DNA of 64,000 nt from Marinomonas alcarazii (GCF_003208215.1 NZ_QKLW01000003.1:288746-352745); one strand, 5' to 3'. Positions 1-7,837 are shown, counted from the stretch's first letter. Notes: generated from the letters alone by a model not told the origin. Program-made: numbers and translations.

Positions 1-2
1 AC

Positions 3-224
3 CCGATTTGGTTTGGTATTTTCTTTGTGATCTTGATTGAGACTGCCTTGATTACACCGCCAGTAGGAATGAATCTGTTTATCATTCAAGGGGTGGCAAA
101 AGCATCGCTGCAGGATGTTTCCAAAGGAGCGTTACCTTTTGCCGTCATTATGATTGTCACCGCGGTATTACTATGGTTCTGGCCTGATTTAGCTCTGTAT
201 GTGCCTTACCATCTTGCTCGATAA
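3..224 (+). CDS. TRAP transporter large permease (DctM-like), C-terminal end
   Basis: This is the last 73 residues of an integral membrane protein that runs in from before the window. It reads in frame from base 3 and ends at a TAA. The segment 'TALITPPVGMNLFIIQG' is the well-known conserved stretch near the C-terminus of DctM, the large 12-TM subunit of TRAP transporters. It is followed by one more hydrophobic helix (residues FAVIMIVTAVLLWFW). DctM forms the sodium-driven transport channel that works with a DctQ subunit and a periplasmic binding protein, both presumably upstream. Substrate cannot be told from this fragment. A weak hairpin (TGCCCA at 237-242 with TGGGCA at 262-267) follows the stop. 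Confidence 0.85.
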   Translation, partial: PIWFGIFFVILIETALITPPVGMNLFIIQGVAKASLQDVSKGALPFAVIMIVTAVLLWFWPDLALYVPYHLAR

Positions 225-338
225 CAGCGGAGAAGGTGCCCATGTCAGTATTATTTTGGTGTGGGCATCTAGGGAAGCATAAAGAGGTTCAGACATATAA
301 CGGTAAGCGATGGATCTTGTTAGCTATGCTTATAAATA

Positions 339-455
339 TCATTTATGAGGCTGATTCGTCCAATGCAAACTAGTCGTCACACCATTCATATTGGCAATGT
401 CCAAAGCAGCCCAAGCACGATCTGCGGTGAAGTCTTTGGCTGTGATGAATGTCAT
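339..455 (-). pseudogene. 5' remnant of a small cupin-domain protein gene
   Basis: Reading the minus strand from ATG at 455 gives 38 residues starting MTFITAKDFTADRAWAALDI and ending ...SLHWTNQPHK, then a stop at 339-341. From memory this matches the N-terminus of small (about 110-residue) cupin proteins that continue past this point into a WHxNDGEEVF cupin motif. Here the rest of the barrel is missing, and nothing downstream (339 back to 225) continues it. I therefore read it as a truncated gene. The remainder of the 225-592 gap shows no other coding signal. The match is recalled, not searched, so the family call is moderate. Confidence 0.5.
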
Positions 456-592
456 TGTTTGATTCCTAAATAATAGAGATAACACGACGTTAGAATGCCA
501 TGGCTGTGAAGACAAGGCGTCGATATGTCTTAGGCTAAAATGGCAGTGATAAAAGTCAAAATACGGGCTGGATGTGGCAAAGTGTTGGCATG

Positions 593-1189
593 TTAGATAA
601 TTGGGGAGAGGCTTCTAGTAAATATCTCTATCATTGGTCCATAGTTACATTCTAAACATCCAAGAATATTAGATTCAATCCATTGATCTTTTGATATGCC
701 TTCAAAGCTTAAATTGTAGCCGCAATGGATAGCCAGATGTTCAAACAATAGGCGCTGTGTTCTTCCGTTCCCTTCTCGGAATGGGTGAACCATATTCAAT
801 TCAATATAAAATTCTGCCATTTCTTGGCAAAAATCATCGAAACCTAAGTGTTCAAAAAAGTCTTTTTTTCTTAATTGGTCAAATAACTTGTTGGCTTCTT
901 TTTGTATAAATTCAGGCTGGCAAAAACGGGTGTCTTGCTTTGAAATCGCAATGGTTCGTATTTTTCCTGCCCATTCATATAAATCTCCGAAGAGTTTTTC
1001 GTGCAGAAGGCAAAGATAGGGGAAGTCGTAGGGTGCGGGTTGAAAGTCAATATCAGCAAGCGCAAGAGTAGATAGCTGGTTCTCTATATCGCTTAACTCT
1101 ACGGAATCTTTAATACCAAGTTTATTGATTAAAGTACTGGAGTTTGAATAGGTATACGGGTCTTGGCCTACACCGTATTTATCTACCAC
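593..1189 (-). CDS. fic: Fic family protein (AMP-transferase toxin, FicT-like)
   Basis: The protein has 198 residues, the length of E. coli Fic. The Fic core motif HPFREGNGRTQR lies at residues 135-146 and includes the catalytic histidine H135, the acidic residue E139 and the GNGR anion-binding loop. The N-terminus (DKYGVGQDPYTY) matches the start of Fic proteins. Fic domains transfer AMP, or less often another nucleotide moiety, onto hydroxyl groups of targets; bacterial FicT toxins AMPylate DNA gyrase and topoisomerase IV. The gene follows its antitoxin by 4 bp in an antitoxin-toxin operon. The catalytic motif is intact, so an active toxin is expected. The target is inferred from the family. 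Confidence 0.9.
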   Translation of the reverse strand: MVDKYGVGQDPYTYSNSSTLINKLGIKDSVELSDIENQLSTLALADIDFQPAPYDFPYLCLLHEKLFGDLYEWAGKIRTIAISKQDTRFCQPEFIQKEANKLFDQLRKKDFFEHLGFDDFCQEMAEFYIELNMVHPFREGNGRTQRLLFEHLAIHCGYNLSFEGISKDQWIESNILGCLECNYGPMIEIFTRSLSPII

Positions 1190-1193
1190 AGGA

Positions 1194-1376
1194 TCAACCT
1201 AAGTATTTCTTTAAAAGTTGTTCTTTTTTTACCTTTCTTTCTGATGCGCTGAGAGAAAGTAAGGATTTGTCTACAGAATAACCTTCTAAACGCATGCTTT
1301 CGACGAAGTTATCGCCTTTTTTGCTTGTGTAAGCTTGCTGTTTAGAAGTCAGAGATAGCGTTGGTTTGTGTCTCAT
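1194..1376 (-). CDS. FicA/YhfG-type antitoxin for the Fic toxin
   Basis: This is a 60-residue, highly charged helical protein directly upstream of fic in the same operon. It contains FVESMRLEG (about residues 24-32), which fits the (S/T)xxxE(G/N) inhibitory motif of class I Fic antitoxins. In that motif the glutamate blocks the ATP gamma-phosphate site in the Fic fold. The overall pattern (short basic N-terminus, RLEG, then LSASER...LKKYLG) resembles E. coli YhfG. In the established scheme the antitoxin binds the Fic protein as an alpha helix and holds it inactive. It may be the only regulator, since no promoter-binding domain is visible. Confidence 0.82.
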   Translation of the reverse strand: MRHKPTLSLTSKQQAYTSKKGDNFVESMRLEGYSVDKSLLSLSASERKVKKEQLLKKYLG

Positions 1377-1517
1377 TTTGATTCCCTTAGCGAGTAAGTT
1401 TATCCAGTATAACCTAGTCTATTACAGGCTTCTATTCCTAATCTTGGTTAAAAAGGGAGCACATTTTTGTCATGTTCAGAAGCCTAAACTGCGGAAAAAT
1501 AATACCGTGAGACCTTT

Positions 1518-1805
1518 TCAGATATCATAATGATGCACAGAATATTGCTTGGCGTAATGTTCCATGCCATCTGGAATAAAGGCTTTATGCCAGTCTTCTC
1601 CTAAAAACTCGATTAGCTTGTCTTTACTCTGCCACTTGGAAATCATTGAGTACTCATTGGGATTTGACTCAACAGGAAAACCAATTTCGATAGACTCACA
1701 ACCTTCTTGAGTCTCAAGGGCGCCGACAGATAAGCTGCGGAACTTAGTTTCAAACTCTTCTCGATATTCAGGGTAAATCTCAACACGAAAAAATCTTATA
1801 ATCAT
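1518..1805 (-). CDS. Antibiotic biosynthesis monooxygenase (ABM) domain protein
   Basis: This 95-residue protein has the ferredoxin-like ABM pattern: an N-terminal beta strand (MIIRFFRVEIYPEYREEFE), a middle 'QEGCESIEIGFPVESNPNEYSMISKWQSKDKL' stretch and a C-terminal helix. Such small dimeric proteins include quinol monooxygenases and haem-degrading or unknown-function members. Nothing in the sequence fixes a substrate. It is monocistronic between the fic operon and the trp region. A haem-oxygenase role cannot be excluded but no diagnostic residue is visible. Confidence 0.7.
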   Translation of the reverse strand: MIIRFFRVEIYPEYREEFETKFRSLSVGALETQEGCESIEIGFPVESNPNEYSMISKWQSKDKLIEFLGEDWHKAFIPDGMEHYAKQYSVHHYDI

Positions 1806-2034
1806 TTTAATGTACCGATAACACCTGATTGAAATCTGGATTGTCTTGAATGGTTGCTAGTACTTTATGCCTTCGGCAAACAGCTTCTGACTTCCTCAAC
1901 AAGTTGAAATTCATTCTGGATGGCGACAGCTTATTCTAATGGTTATTTTAAATCTTCGTAAAAGCCCATTTCAACAGCCTATTTAGCTTAGATTAGGCTG
2001 TTGTTATTTTAGCGCATTTTTCATGCTTATGTCC
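1806..2034. other. Intergenic stretch, no gene seen
   Basis: No ORF with protein-like composition was found on either strand between the ABM gene and the trp promoter. The only structure is a hairpin formed by AACAGCCTA (1973-1981) and TAGGCTGTT (1994-2002), followed by GTTATTTT, which could be a weak terminator for a lost plus-strand gene. Confidence 0.4.
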
Positions 2035-2071
2035 TTGCTTCCCTTCCTCGAAATCTATATTGTACTAGTAC
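2035..2071 (+). promoter_or_regulatory. Predicted trpR-trpE-trpG promoter with TrpR box
   Basis: A perfect 10-bp palindrome GTACTAGTAC sits at 2062-2071. It carries the ACTAGT core of the E. coli trp operator. A possible -35 (TTGCTT, 2035-2040) is followed 17 bp later by TATTGT (2058-2063), or 15 bp later by TATATT (2056-2061), so the palindrome overlaps the -10 region. That is where a repressor would act. The first gene of the operon encodes TrpR itself, so tryptophan-dependent autorepression is inferred. The box holds one full core rather than the two 8-bp-spaced cores of the enteric operator. Confidence 0.55.
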
Positions 2072-2106
2072 GTGAATACAAAGCCTCCTTGTGAGAGTCG
2101 AATCCT

Positions 2107-2337
2107 ATGAAAGATTTGGTCCAGTTTTTAACCGAAGCCGGTGACGATGTGGTGTTGGAGAAGCGCTTGAAAGCTTTGCTAACACCGAAGGAAATCAACG
2201 AAATGCAACACAGGTTACAAATTTTATCTCTGTTGGAGCAGGGTGTTCCGCAGCGAGACATTGCGAAACAATTGGGTGTGGGTATTGCCACTGTGACCCG
2301 TGGTTCCAGAGCATTGAAGGAATTAAAAGAGATATGA
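2107..2337 (+). CDS. trpR: Trp repressor TrpR
   Basis: This 76-residue all-helical protein is slightly shorter than E. coli TrpR (108) because it lacks the N-terminal arm. The core LLTPKEINEMQHRLQILSLLEQGVPQRDIAKQLGVGIATVTRGSRAL contains the TrpR helix-turn-helix (about residues 50-72). It is a dimeric repressor that binds its operator when loaded with tryptophan. It is the first gene of an operon and its stop overlaps the start of trpE by 4 bp (ATGA at 2334-2337), implying translational coupling. In enteric bacteria trpR is separate from the biosynthetic genes, so this layout ties repressor dose to enzyme dose. Confidence 0.88.
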   Translation: MKDLVQFLTEAGDDVVLEKRLKALLTPKEINEMQHRLQILSLLEQGVPQRDIAKQLGVGIATVTRGSRALKELKEI

Positions 2338-3752
2338 GTTCATATAACAAAAAGCCGCAGCGCATCACGCTGCCGCGCAAGCCTAAGTACATTACCATCA
2401 GCTCTGCCTGCGATTTTTTTGATCTGTTTAAGAAGGTTGAGAAGCGTTTTGACAACTGTTTTATGTTGGAATCTCTTGGTGAAGAGAGCTTTATTTCCCG
2501 CCATTCGATTATCGGTTTTGATCCTGAGAAATTGATTTGGGCCGAAGGCAAGAAGCTGTTTATCCAAGAGCGTGATGGCAGCACGGAATCGTTTGAATCC
2601 GACAATCCATATTACTTGCTACGTGACATTGTGCCGCAGAATATTTTGTCGCGCGGTTTTGCTGGTGGTTTAACGGGTTATATCGGTTACGACAGCATGA
2701 ATTATTTCGAGCCAAGCTTGGATCTGCAATCGAGCGAGATGTTCGATGCCTTCCGTTTTGGCCTGTACAAAGATGGTCTGATACTGGACAAGATGACGGG
2801 CGAAGTTTTCTATTTCTATTATGAAGACGAGTCTGGTGATGGAAACCGTGTGGAATTAGTGGACAGTATGATGGCGGAAGAAACGCCAGAAAACGGTCCA
2901 TTCGTGGTGACGCCAGCAGGCGAGTCCATGAGTAAGAGCGATCACGCGGATGCGGTTGCTAAGGTGAAGCAAGACATTATCGACGGTAAGATCTTCCAGT
3001 GTGAAGTGGGCTTTAAAAAATGGTTCGATATGGAAGGCGACACCATCAATTTGTACGAGCAATTGCGTGAAGTGAACCCTTCGCCGCAAATGTACTACAT
3101 CAAGTTTGGTGAGCAAAAGGTGATTGGTGCCAGCCCAGAATTATTGTTCCGTGTGCGTCAAGGGGAAATGGAAACCTTCCCGCTAGCGGGTACGGCGAAG
3201 CGTGGTAAAGACGCGGCTGAAGATACCGCCTTTGCGCGCGCTTTGTTGAACGATCCAAAAGAAATCGCCGAGCACAATATGATTGTCGATTTGCATCGCA
3301 ACGACATTGGCCGTGTGGCGCGTTTCGGTACGGTAAAAGTGCGCAGCTTGATGGACATTAAGCGTTTTAGTCATGTTCAGCATATCTCTAGCGAAATTGT
3401 CGGCATTATGGCGGAAAATCACGACATGTTTTCAGCGTTGGCAAGCAACTTCCCTGCGGGAACTTTGACGGGCGCACCGAAAATCGAAGCGATGAAGATC
3501 ATCGATGATTTGGAAAACGATGGCCGTGGCCCTTATGGTGGCGCGGTGGGTCAGTTCTCTTTCAATGGCGATTGTATGTTTGCGATTCCAATTCGAACCG
3601 TGTTTGCCAAGGGTAACAAAGCTTATGTGCAAACCTGTGGCGGCAATGTGTATGACTCCAATGCCGAAGACGAATACGAAGAAATTCAACGCAAATTTGC
3701 TGGCACCAAGCGCGTATTAGACAGTTTCGCGCCAAACGCGAATCAGGAGTAA
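2334..3752 (+). CDS. trpE: Anthranilate synthase component I
   Basis: The 472-residue chorismate-binding enzyme has PLAGTAKRG near residue 283, DLHRNDIGRV near 329, LTGAPKIEAM near 378 and GGNVYDSNAEDEYEE near 440. These are conserved motifs of the TrpE/PabB fold. The PxAGT motif has alanine where PabB-type aminodeoxychorismate synthases carry lysine, which favours anthranilate synthase. MLESLGEESFISRHSIIGFDP near residues 43-63 corresponds to the tryptophan feedback-binding LLES region. It catalyses chorismate plus ammonia to anthranilate, with ammonia supplied by the next gene, trpG. It lies between trpR and trpG, and no trpD, trpC or trpB is in this window. Confidence 0.88.
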   Translation: MSSYNKKPQRITLPRKPKYITISSACDFFDLFKKVEKRFDNCFMLESLGEESFISRHSIIGFDPEKLIWAEGKKLFIQERDGSTESFESDNPYYLLRDIVPQNILSRGFAGGLTGYIGYDSMNYFEPSLDLQSSEMFDAFRFGLYKDGLILDKMTGEVFYFYYEDESGDGNRVELVDSMMAEETPENGPFVVTPAGESMSKSDHADAVAKVKQDIIDGKIFQCEVGFKKWFDMEGDTINLYEQLREVNPSPQMYYIKFGEQKVIGASPELLFRVRQGEMETFPLAGTAKRGKDAAEDTAFARALLNDPKEIAEHNMIVDLHRNDIGRVARFGTVKVRSLMDIKRFSHVQHISSEIVGIMAENHDMFSALASNFPAGTLTGAPKIEAMKIIDDLENDGRGPYGGAVGQFSFNGDCMFAIPIRTVFAKGNKAYVQTCGGNVYDSNAEDEYEEIQRKFAGTKRVLDSFAPNANQE

Positions 3753-3759
3753 GGGAAGC

Positions 3760-4422
3760 ATGAAAGTTTATATTATCGACAACTACGATTCCTTCACTTA
3801 CAACCTGTATCAGTTTATTGGTGAAGTATTAGAAACCGAGAAAAGCCGTGGCGAAATCGACGCGTTTGAGGTGATTGTTAAGCGTAACGATGAAGTGACA
3901 TTAGACGACATTCGTGCCGCTGCGCCAGATCGTATTATTATTTCCCCAGGGCCAGGTTCACCAGACGACAAGGCGTACTTTGGTGTGTGTGCGGACGTGA
4001 TTTTAGAGTTCGGTAAAACCATTCCATTAATGGGTGTTTGTCTTGGTATGCAGGGCATTTGTCATGTATTTGGCGGCAAAGTGGTCAAAGCGCCATTGCC
4101 AATGCACGGTAAAACCAGCCCGATTACTCACAACGGCGAAGGTATTTTTCATGACATTCCAGACCAACTAGAAGTCATGCGTTATCACTCGCTCATCGCC
4201 GAAGCAGAAAGCTTCCCAGACGTGTTGGAAGTTACCGCTTCCGTTGGTGAGTTAAAAGAAGCAGACTTTAAGGACATCGCGACGATTCACCAAGGCGGTA
4301 AGTTTGAATTGATGGGCGTTCGTCATAAAGAATACCCAATTCAAGGGATTCAGTTTCACCCAGAATCCTTTGCAACCGAAGGTGGTAAAGACTTGATCAA
4401 AAACTTCTTGTTTCAGGTTTGA
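3760..4422 (+). CDS. trpG: Anthranilate synthase component II (glutamine amidotransferase)
   Basis: This is a class I glutamine amidotransferase of 220 residues. It starts MKVYIIDNYDSFTYNLYQF and has the oxyanion motif SPGPGSPDD (about 62-70), the nucleophile Cys94 in MGVCLGMQGI, and His200 and Glu202 in FHPESFATEGG. It releases ammonia from glutamine for TrpE. It is some 25 residues longer than the usual 190-200, mostly because of an insert near ETEKSRGEIDAFE and a longer stretch before HPES. The spacing to trpE is 7 bp, so it is cotranscribed. In other bacteria such a subunit can serve PabB too; no pabB is seen here. Confidence 0.9.
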   Translation: MKVYIIDNYDSFTYNLYQFIGEVLETEKSRGEIDAFEVIVKRNDEVTLDDIRAAAPDRIIISPGPGSPDDKAYFGVCADVILEFGKTIPLMGVCLGMQGICHVFGGKVVKAPLPMHGKTSPITHNGEGIFHDIPDQLEVMRYHSLIAEAESFPDVLEVTASVGELKEADFKDIATIHQGGKFELMGVRHKEYPIQGIQFHPESFATEGGKDLIKNFLFQV

Positions 4423-4460
4423 TGAGTTCGAAAAGGCTCGACTCTTGAAGTAATCGAAAA

Positions 4461-4491
4461 GCAGCACTCAGTGATGGGTGCTGTTTTTTTG
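4461..4491 (+). terminator. Rho-independent terminator of the trp operon
   Basis: CAGCAC (4462-4467) pairs with GTGCTG (4478-4483), with extra G-T/T-G support in the loop flank, followed directly by a run of eight T (4484-4491). It lies 40 bp after the trpG stop. Confidence 0.85.
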
Positions 4492-4605
4492 TTTACAAAA
4501 TATATTTGTCTCTTTTGAGAGACTGGTCTGTAGTTTTAGATATCAACTCATGCAGATGTGGAAGAAAGCTGTGAAAGGTGAGAATCCGGGGAAGTTGGAG
4601 GATGT

Positions 4606-5139
4606 ATGTTAAAAATTATTGATGTCGACTGGGTTAAAGATCACACCTTAGCATTAACCTTTAACGACGGATTTGAAGGTGAGGCAGACTTATCGGATTA
4701 CTTTTCCAAACCACCATTTGCTAACGTGAAAGGTTTTAAACGCTTTGCTTTAACCTCTGACGGCGCTTTGAACTGGAATGGTAATGAACTGACAGCAAAC
4801 ACATTACGAAGCATCACAAAAGGAGCTTATCAGGCTGCTGCTATGCGGTTTGATGTGGAGCAAATGGAAGAGGTGATTAAACAGGCGTCATGGGATTCTA
4901 TGACAGAAGGTCGCCCAGATATTTTGCAAGCGGCCATTCGTTCCTATGTTGAGTTATTTGGCCATCGCGTTGTGATCGCAAGAGCGGATATTAAAAGTCG
5001 AACCAGTGCTTACCGGTCTTTAAAGCCTGAAACCAAGCCTAACTTTGCCACCTTGGTACAACTGGCCCATGCGGTGATTGAAATTGCCAAAGAGAGAGTA
5101 GGGGAACCGTTGCCAAACTCGGTTACGGCTTCGCATTAG
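4606..5139 (+). CDS. DUF2442 domain protein with a helical C-terminal extension
   Basis: This 177-residue protein begins with about 75 residues of DUF2442 pattern: LKIIDVDWVKDHTLALTFNDGFEGEADLSDYFSKPPFANVKGFKRFALTSDGALNWNGNELT. Proteins with this small beta-rich domain often sit beside toxin-antitoxin genes or mobile elements, but no biochemical role is established that I know of. The C-terminal half (about 100-170) is helical and ends in TKPNFATLVQLAHAVIEIAKERVG. That resembles the end of a Xre-type helix-turn-helix (a 'ATLxxLAxAL' helix), although a complete motif is not convincing. The gene stands alone after the trp terminator and is convergent with the next gene. Confidence 0.6.
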   Translation: MLKIIDVDWVKDHTLALTFNDGFEGEADLSDYFSKPPFANVKGFKRFALTSDGALNWNGNELTANTLRSITKGAYQAAAMRFDVEQMEEVIKQASWDSMTEGRPDILQAAIRSYVELFGHRVVIARADIKSRTSAYRSLKPETKPNFATLVQLAHAVIEIAKERVGEPLPNSVTASH

Positions 5140-5229
5140 GGGCTTCTTTGTTTGAAATAAAAATTTAGAAAAATGTTTTGTTTCAGCATTAATTTCAAAA
5201 AGGAAAATATGGGTTAACGCTCGGCTTTA

Positions 5230-6747
5230 TTACTTCCTTGAAATACTGATCACTTCCATAGGATGGCTATAGAAGTGATCTGAAAATGTTTTTATCAAGG
5301 CTGAGTTTTTTGTGTTATTAATGGTTTTATGGACTTGGACATTGTCTTTAAAGTTGATTATATACTTGGTTGTATTTTTACTAGCTTCTTCAAGTCGTTT
5401 TAAGGCATCAAGTTCGTATGTTCCTGTAGTCCAGAATTCAAAGATCAAATCTGTATTTTTCCAATCTGGGTGTGTAAGTGAAAAAGTTCTGAATACTGGG
5501 ATTTGCTCATTCAGCCAATAGTTAACTTCATCTAAAGTGACTCTTTTGTTAGGGTTATAACCTTTGCACTCGATAAATTTTATCGAGTGATTAGTCACAC
5601 AAATGACATCAGCCTCTTTAGGTCCTATGACGGTTTGGCAAAGTCGATTAAGCATAATTTGATGTGATTCGGCTCTCATTGCCTCGGCTACAATATACTC
5701 GAAAAATGCACCTCGAAGCTGACCAGCAGACCCTTCAATTTTGCCTAATGAACTAAATATTTTATCAATTTTTTCTGGAGCAACTACTTGTAGTGCGGTA
5801 TCTGATAGAAGTCTGATTAACTCTAATAAGCTGCTTCTAACATCATTGCCAAAGAGTGTTGATACTGTTGTTGGTGAAATTCCTTCGGATTTTAGTTTAT
5901 TAAATGCTTCTTGGTGGAATGTATTTGCAACAAAAAAACATAGTTGTTTGCCCACTTTTTTAAGACTTCTAAGCGAATTTAACTTTAAAAGAAATGGCTT
6001 TATTCCTATTAGAGAGACTTCGTCTGTAAGGAGTATGTCACATGCAATAAATCCAGGGTTTGGTTTGCCGTCACTTTTGAAGGTTACTAATGGTGACAAA
6101 TATGAAGGTCCAGCTAGATCCCAAGCAGTAGTGCTAATGTTAGGGTTTTTGATGTCTGAACGAATTCTAACTTGATTGTATGCGACAAATCCCATTTTTC
6201 TCAGCCAGTCGCTAAAAGCTCTAAGAATCATGTCTTCTGCTAATAGTCTTGCTTTCATGTTAGGAATTAAAGATTCGACATGATTGAAATGTATGCCCTT
6301 GTAGATACAAAGACCAATACCTTTAACCTCAATTTCTTTTATTAAGTTTGTATCTTGAAGTCTTTTTAAAATAATTGAAGAAGAAAGGTGTTTTTGTTGT
6401 CGAATTGGTGAGCCGCATGCAATTTCAAAGTGGTTACGAGGCATTATGCCACCCCGCTCTTCTAAAGCTTGTAAAGCATATCCATAAGCCGAATTTGTAT
6501 TTAGTAAAGCACTCTCTAATCTATTCCAAAAAATGCCTTTACCAGATTGGTCGCGCAGGTAAAGAAACCTAGCTCTTCTAGGAAATGATAGATCTAAGCG
6601 AATAGCTTTTTTGCCTTCTCTAGACACTCTTTGACGGGCTGCAACTGCAGAAATTCCGTGCTGCTTTACTAAATGCTCAGATATTTCAGAGCTTAAACTC
6701 GGCCCATTCTCTAAGAGGTATTTTTCTACAGAGTTCTTCATTGTCAC
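5230..6747 (-). CDS. Uncharacterised winged-helix protein with PD-(D/E)XK nuclease-like C-terminus
   Basis: I do not recognise this 505-residue protein as a named family. Residues 1-65 look like a winged-helix domain (VEKYLLENGPSLSSEISEHLVKQHGISAVAARQRVSR). Residues about 345-435 show the order expected for a restriction-endonuclease-like fold: a helix with RGAFFEYIVAEAMR (E350), then EADVICV (D380), then IKFIECKGYNP (E393-x-K395). A middle segment (about 168-300), with LLAEDMILRAFSDWLRKMGF and PGFIACDILLT followed by KLNSLRSLKKVGKQLCFFVA, could be a second, degenerate copy of that fold. The gene is monocistronic, convergent with the DUF2442 gene, and reads more AT-rich than its neighbours. 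A defence or DNA-repair nuclease is inferred only. Confidence 0.6.
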   Translation of the reverse strand: MTMKNSVEKYLLENGPSLSSEISEHLVKQHGISAVAARQRVSREGKKAIRLDLSFPRRARFLYLRDQSGKGIFWNRLESALLNTNSAYGYALQALEERGGIMPRNHFEIACGSPIRQQKHLSSSIILKRLQDTNLIKEIEVKGIGLCIYKGIHFNHVESLIPNMKARLLAEDMILRAFSDWLRKMGFVAYNQVRIRSDIKNPNISTTAWDLAGPSYLSPLVTFKSDGKPNPGFIACDILLTDEVSLIGIKPFLLKLNSLRSLKKVGKQLCFFVANTFHQEAFNKLKSEGISPTTVSTLFGNDVRSSLLELIRLLSDTALQVVAPEKIDKIFSSLGKIEGSAGQLRGAFFEYIVAEAMRAESHQIMLNRLCQTVIGPKEADVICVTNHSIKFIECKGYNPNKRVTLDEVNYWLNEQIPVFRTFSLTHPDWKNTDLIFEFWTTGTYELDALKRLEEASKNTTKYIINFKDNVQVHKTINNTKNSALIKTFSDHFYSHPMEVISISRK

Positions 6748-6898
6748 ACTGCGCTATATATACAAGATAAATATATGACCACCTCTTATAAGAAGAGACA
6801 ATCAAGGTCACTTGATATTAAAGGGTTATAGATGAGGTTTCCAAGTCTATTTTTTACAAATGTCACAGAGCCATATTTTATGTGTAGATCTTGTATAA

Positions 6899-7093
6899 CT
6901 ATAAGCTCTTATTCCTAGCACGAACTTTTGCCTTAAAATCATCCATCTGAGCGTTGGCTTCTTCGTTTGACACAAATACAGCAAGGCCGTTTTCCATGCG
7001 ATCGAAAGCGGCGTTAACTTGTTGTGTTAACCAAGTATCGTGAGATATTGGGTCATCTTTTTTATTCGTTTCAAATGCCATTTTAGATGTCAT
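6899..7093 (-). CDS. Small orphan antitoxin-like protein (stability-determinant type)
   Basis: This 64-residue protein has DPISHDTWLTQQVNAAFDRMENGLAVFVSNEEANAQMDDFKAKVRAR. The pattern (D/E..WL..QV..A......V.S.EEA...M...) is that of small 'stability determinant'/ParD-like antitoxins, whose last helix wraps around a RelE/ParE toxin. No RelE/ParE ORF lies on either side. It starts 3 bp after the elyC stop on the same strand and so is probably cotranscribed with it. The missing partner suggests a solitary antitoxin left by decay of a TA pair, or an antitoxin for a toxin elsewhere. The family call is by pattern only. Confidence 0.55.
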   Translation of the reverse strand: MTSKMAFETNKKDDPISHDTWLTQQVNAAFDRMENGLAVFVSNEEANAQMDDFKAKVRARNKSL

Positions 7094-7096
7094 TGC

Positions 7097-7837
7097 TTAC
7101 TCCTTAATCCATTGCCAAGTGCGTCCAAGCCATTCGTAAAAGGCGCGTTGGCTTTTGTAGGCTGCGTTGGCGTCGATTTGCCAGTCGCTCTTTTCAGACC
7201 CTAAATACATAGCAGGCGCCGGGATGATGTTTATCCCTGCTTTTTCGAAGAAAATAGACGCACGTTTTAGGTGTGAGGCTTCTGTTACCAAGGCTGCGAG
7301 TTTCCCTTCTAAATACGGTTTCATCATGTTGGCTTCCTCTTCGGTGTCTTTGGCGAGAGGAAAGGCTTTAATTCGGTTGGGTTGTACGCCTAATTCTATG
7401 GCTGCTCGGCGCATGACTTCTGCGTGAGGTTCTGTCATTTCACCAGAGTAACCAGACACAAATAATTGCGCGTTTGGGTTGGCCTTTAAAATGCGCAAAC
7501 CTTCCTCAAGTCTGAACAGTGCGCTGTTGCCAAGTGCCATGATTGCCAGTGTATCGCTTAAATCTTTGTGGCCACTGCCGAGGACGATAACGGCATCCAC
7601 TGGCTGTTCAATATTAAACACAGGATAATCGTGTTCGACCGTTGCAATGAGTGAATTCGCTACAGGACTCCAACTGGTTAAGCCTAATAAAAGTATGGCG
7701 CAGAATAGAATGAGTTTGGCGAGTTTGGGCCATTTATTCATCAGCAAAAGCGCGAGACACATGGCCAGCAAAGTGAGAGGAATTGGCATCAGCATATAGC
7801 CGATAAATTTCTTAAGGTAAAAAAGAATAAGGCTCAT
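7097..7837 (-). CDS. elyC: Envelope biogenesis factor ElyC (YdcF/DUF218 family)
   Basis: The 246-residue inner-membrane protein has two N-terminal membrane segments (about residues 9-30 and 38-58), then a DUF218 domain. Diagnostic parts are VDAVIVLGSGH (about 79-89), NAQLFVSGYSGEMTEPHAEVMRRAAIELGV, DTEEEANMMK, ALVTEASHLKRASIFFEKAGI and the C-terminal LGRTWQWIK. Start, motif order and ending all match E. coli ElyC (259 aa), which supports peptidoglycan/lipid-carrier homeostasis at low temperature. The exact chemistry is unresolved. It heads a two-gene operon with the small antitoxin-like gene. Confidence 0.85.
   Translation of the reverse strand: MSLILFYLKKFIGYMLMPIPLTLLAMCLALLLMNKWPKLAKLILFCAILLLGLTSWSPVANSLIATVEHDYPVFNIEQPVDAVIVLGSGHKDLSDTLAIMALGNSALFRLEEGLRILKANPNAQLFVSGYSGEMTEPHAEVMRRAAIELGVQPNRIKAFPLAKDTEEEANMMKPYLEGKLAALVTEASHLKRASIFFEKAGINIIPAPAMYLGSEKSDWQIDANAAYKSQRAFYEWLGRTWQWIKE

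Noticed and set aside
2195..2605. Minus-strand 136-codon frame over trpR/trpE
   Set aside because: It lies antisense to two well-supported genes and has no family-like features.
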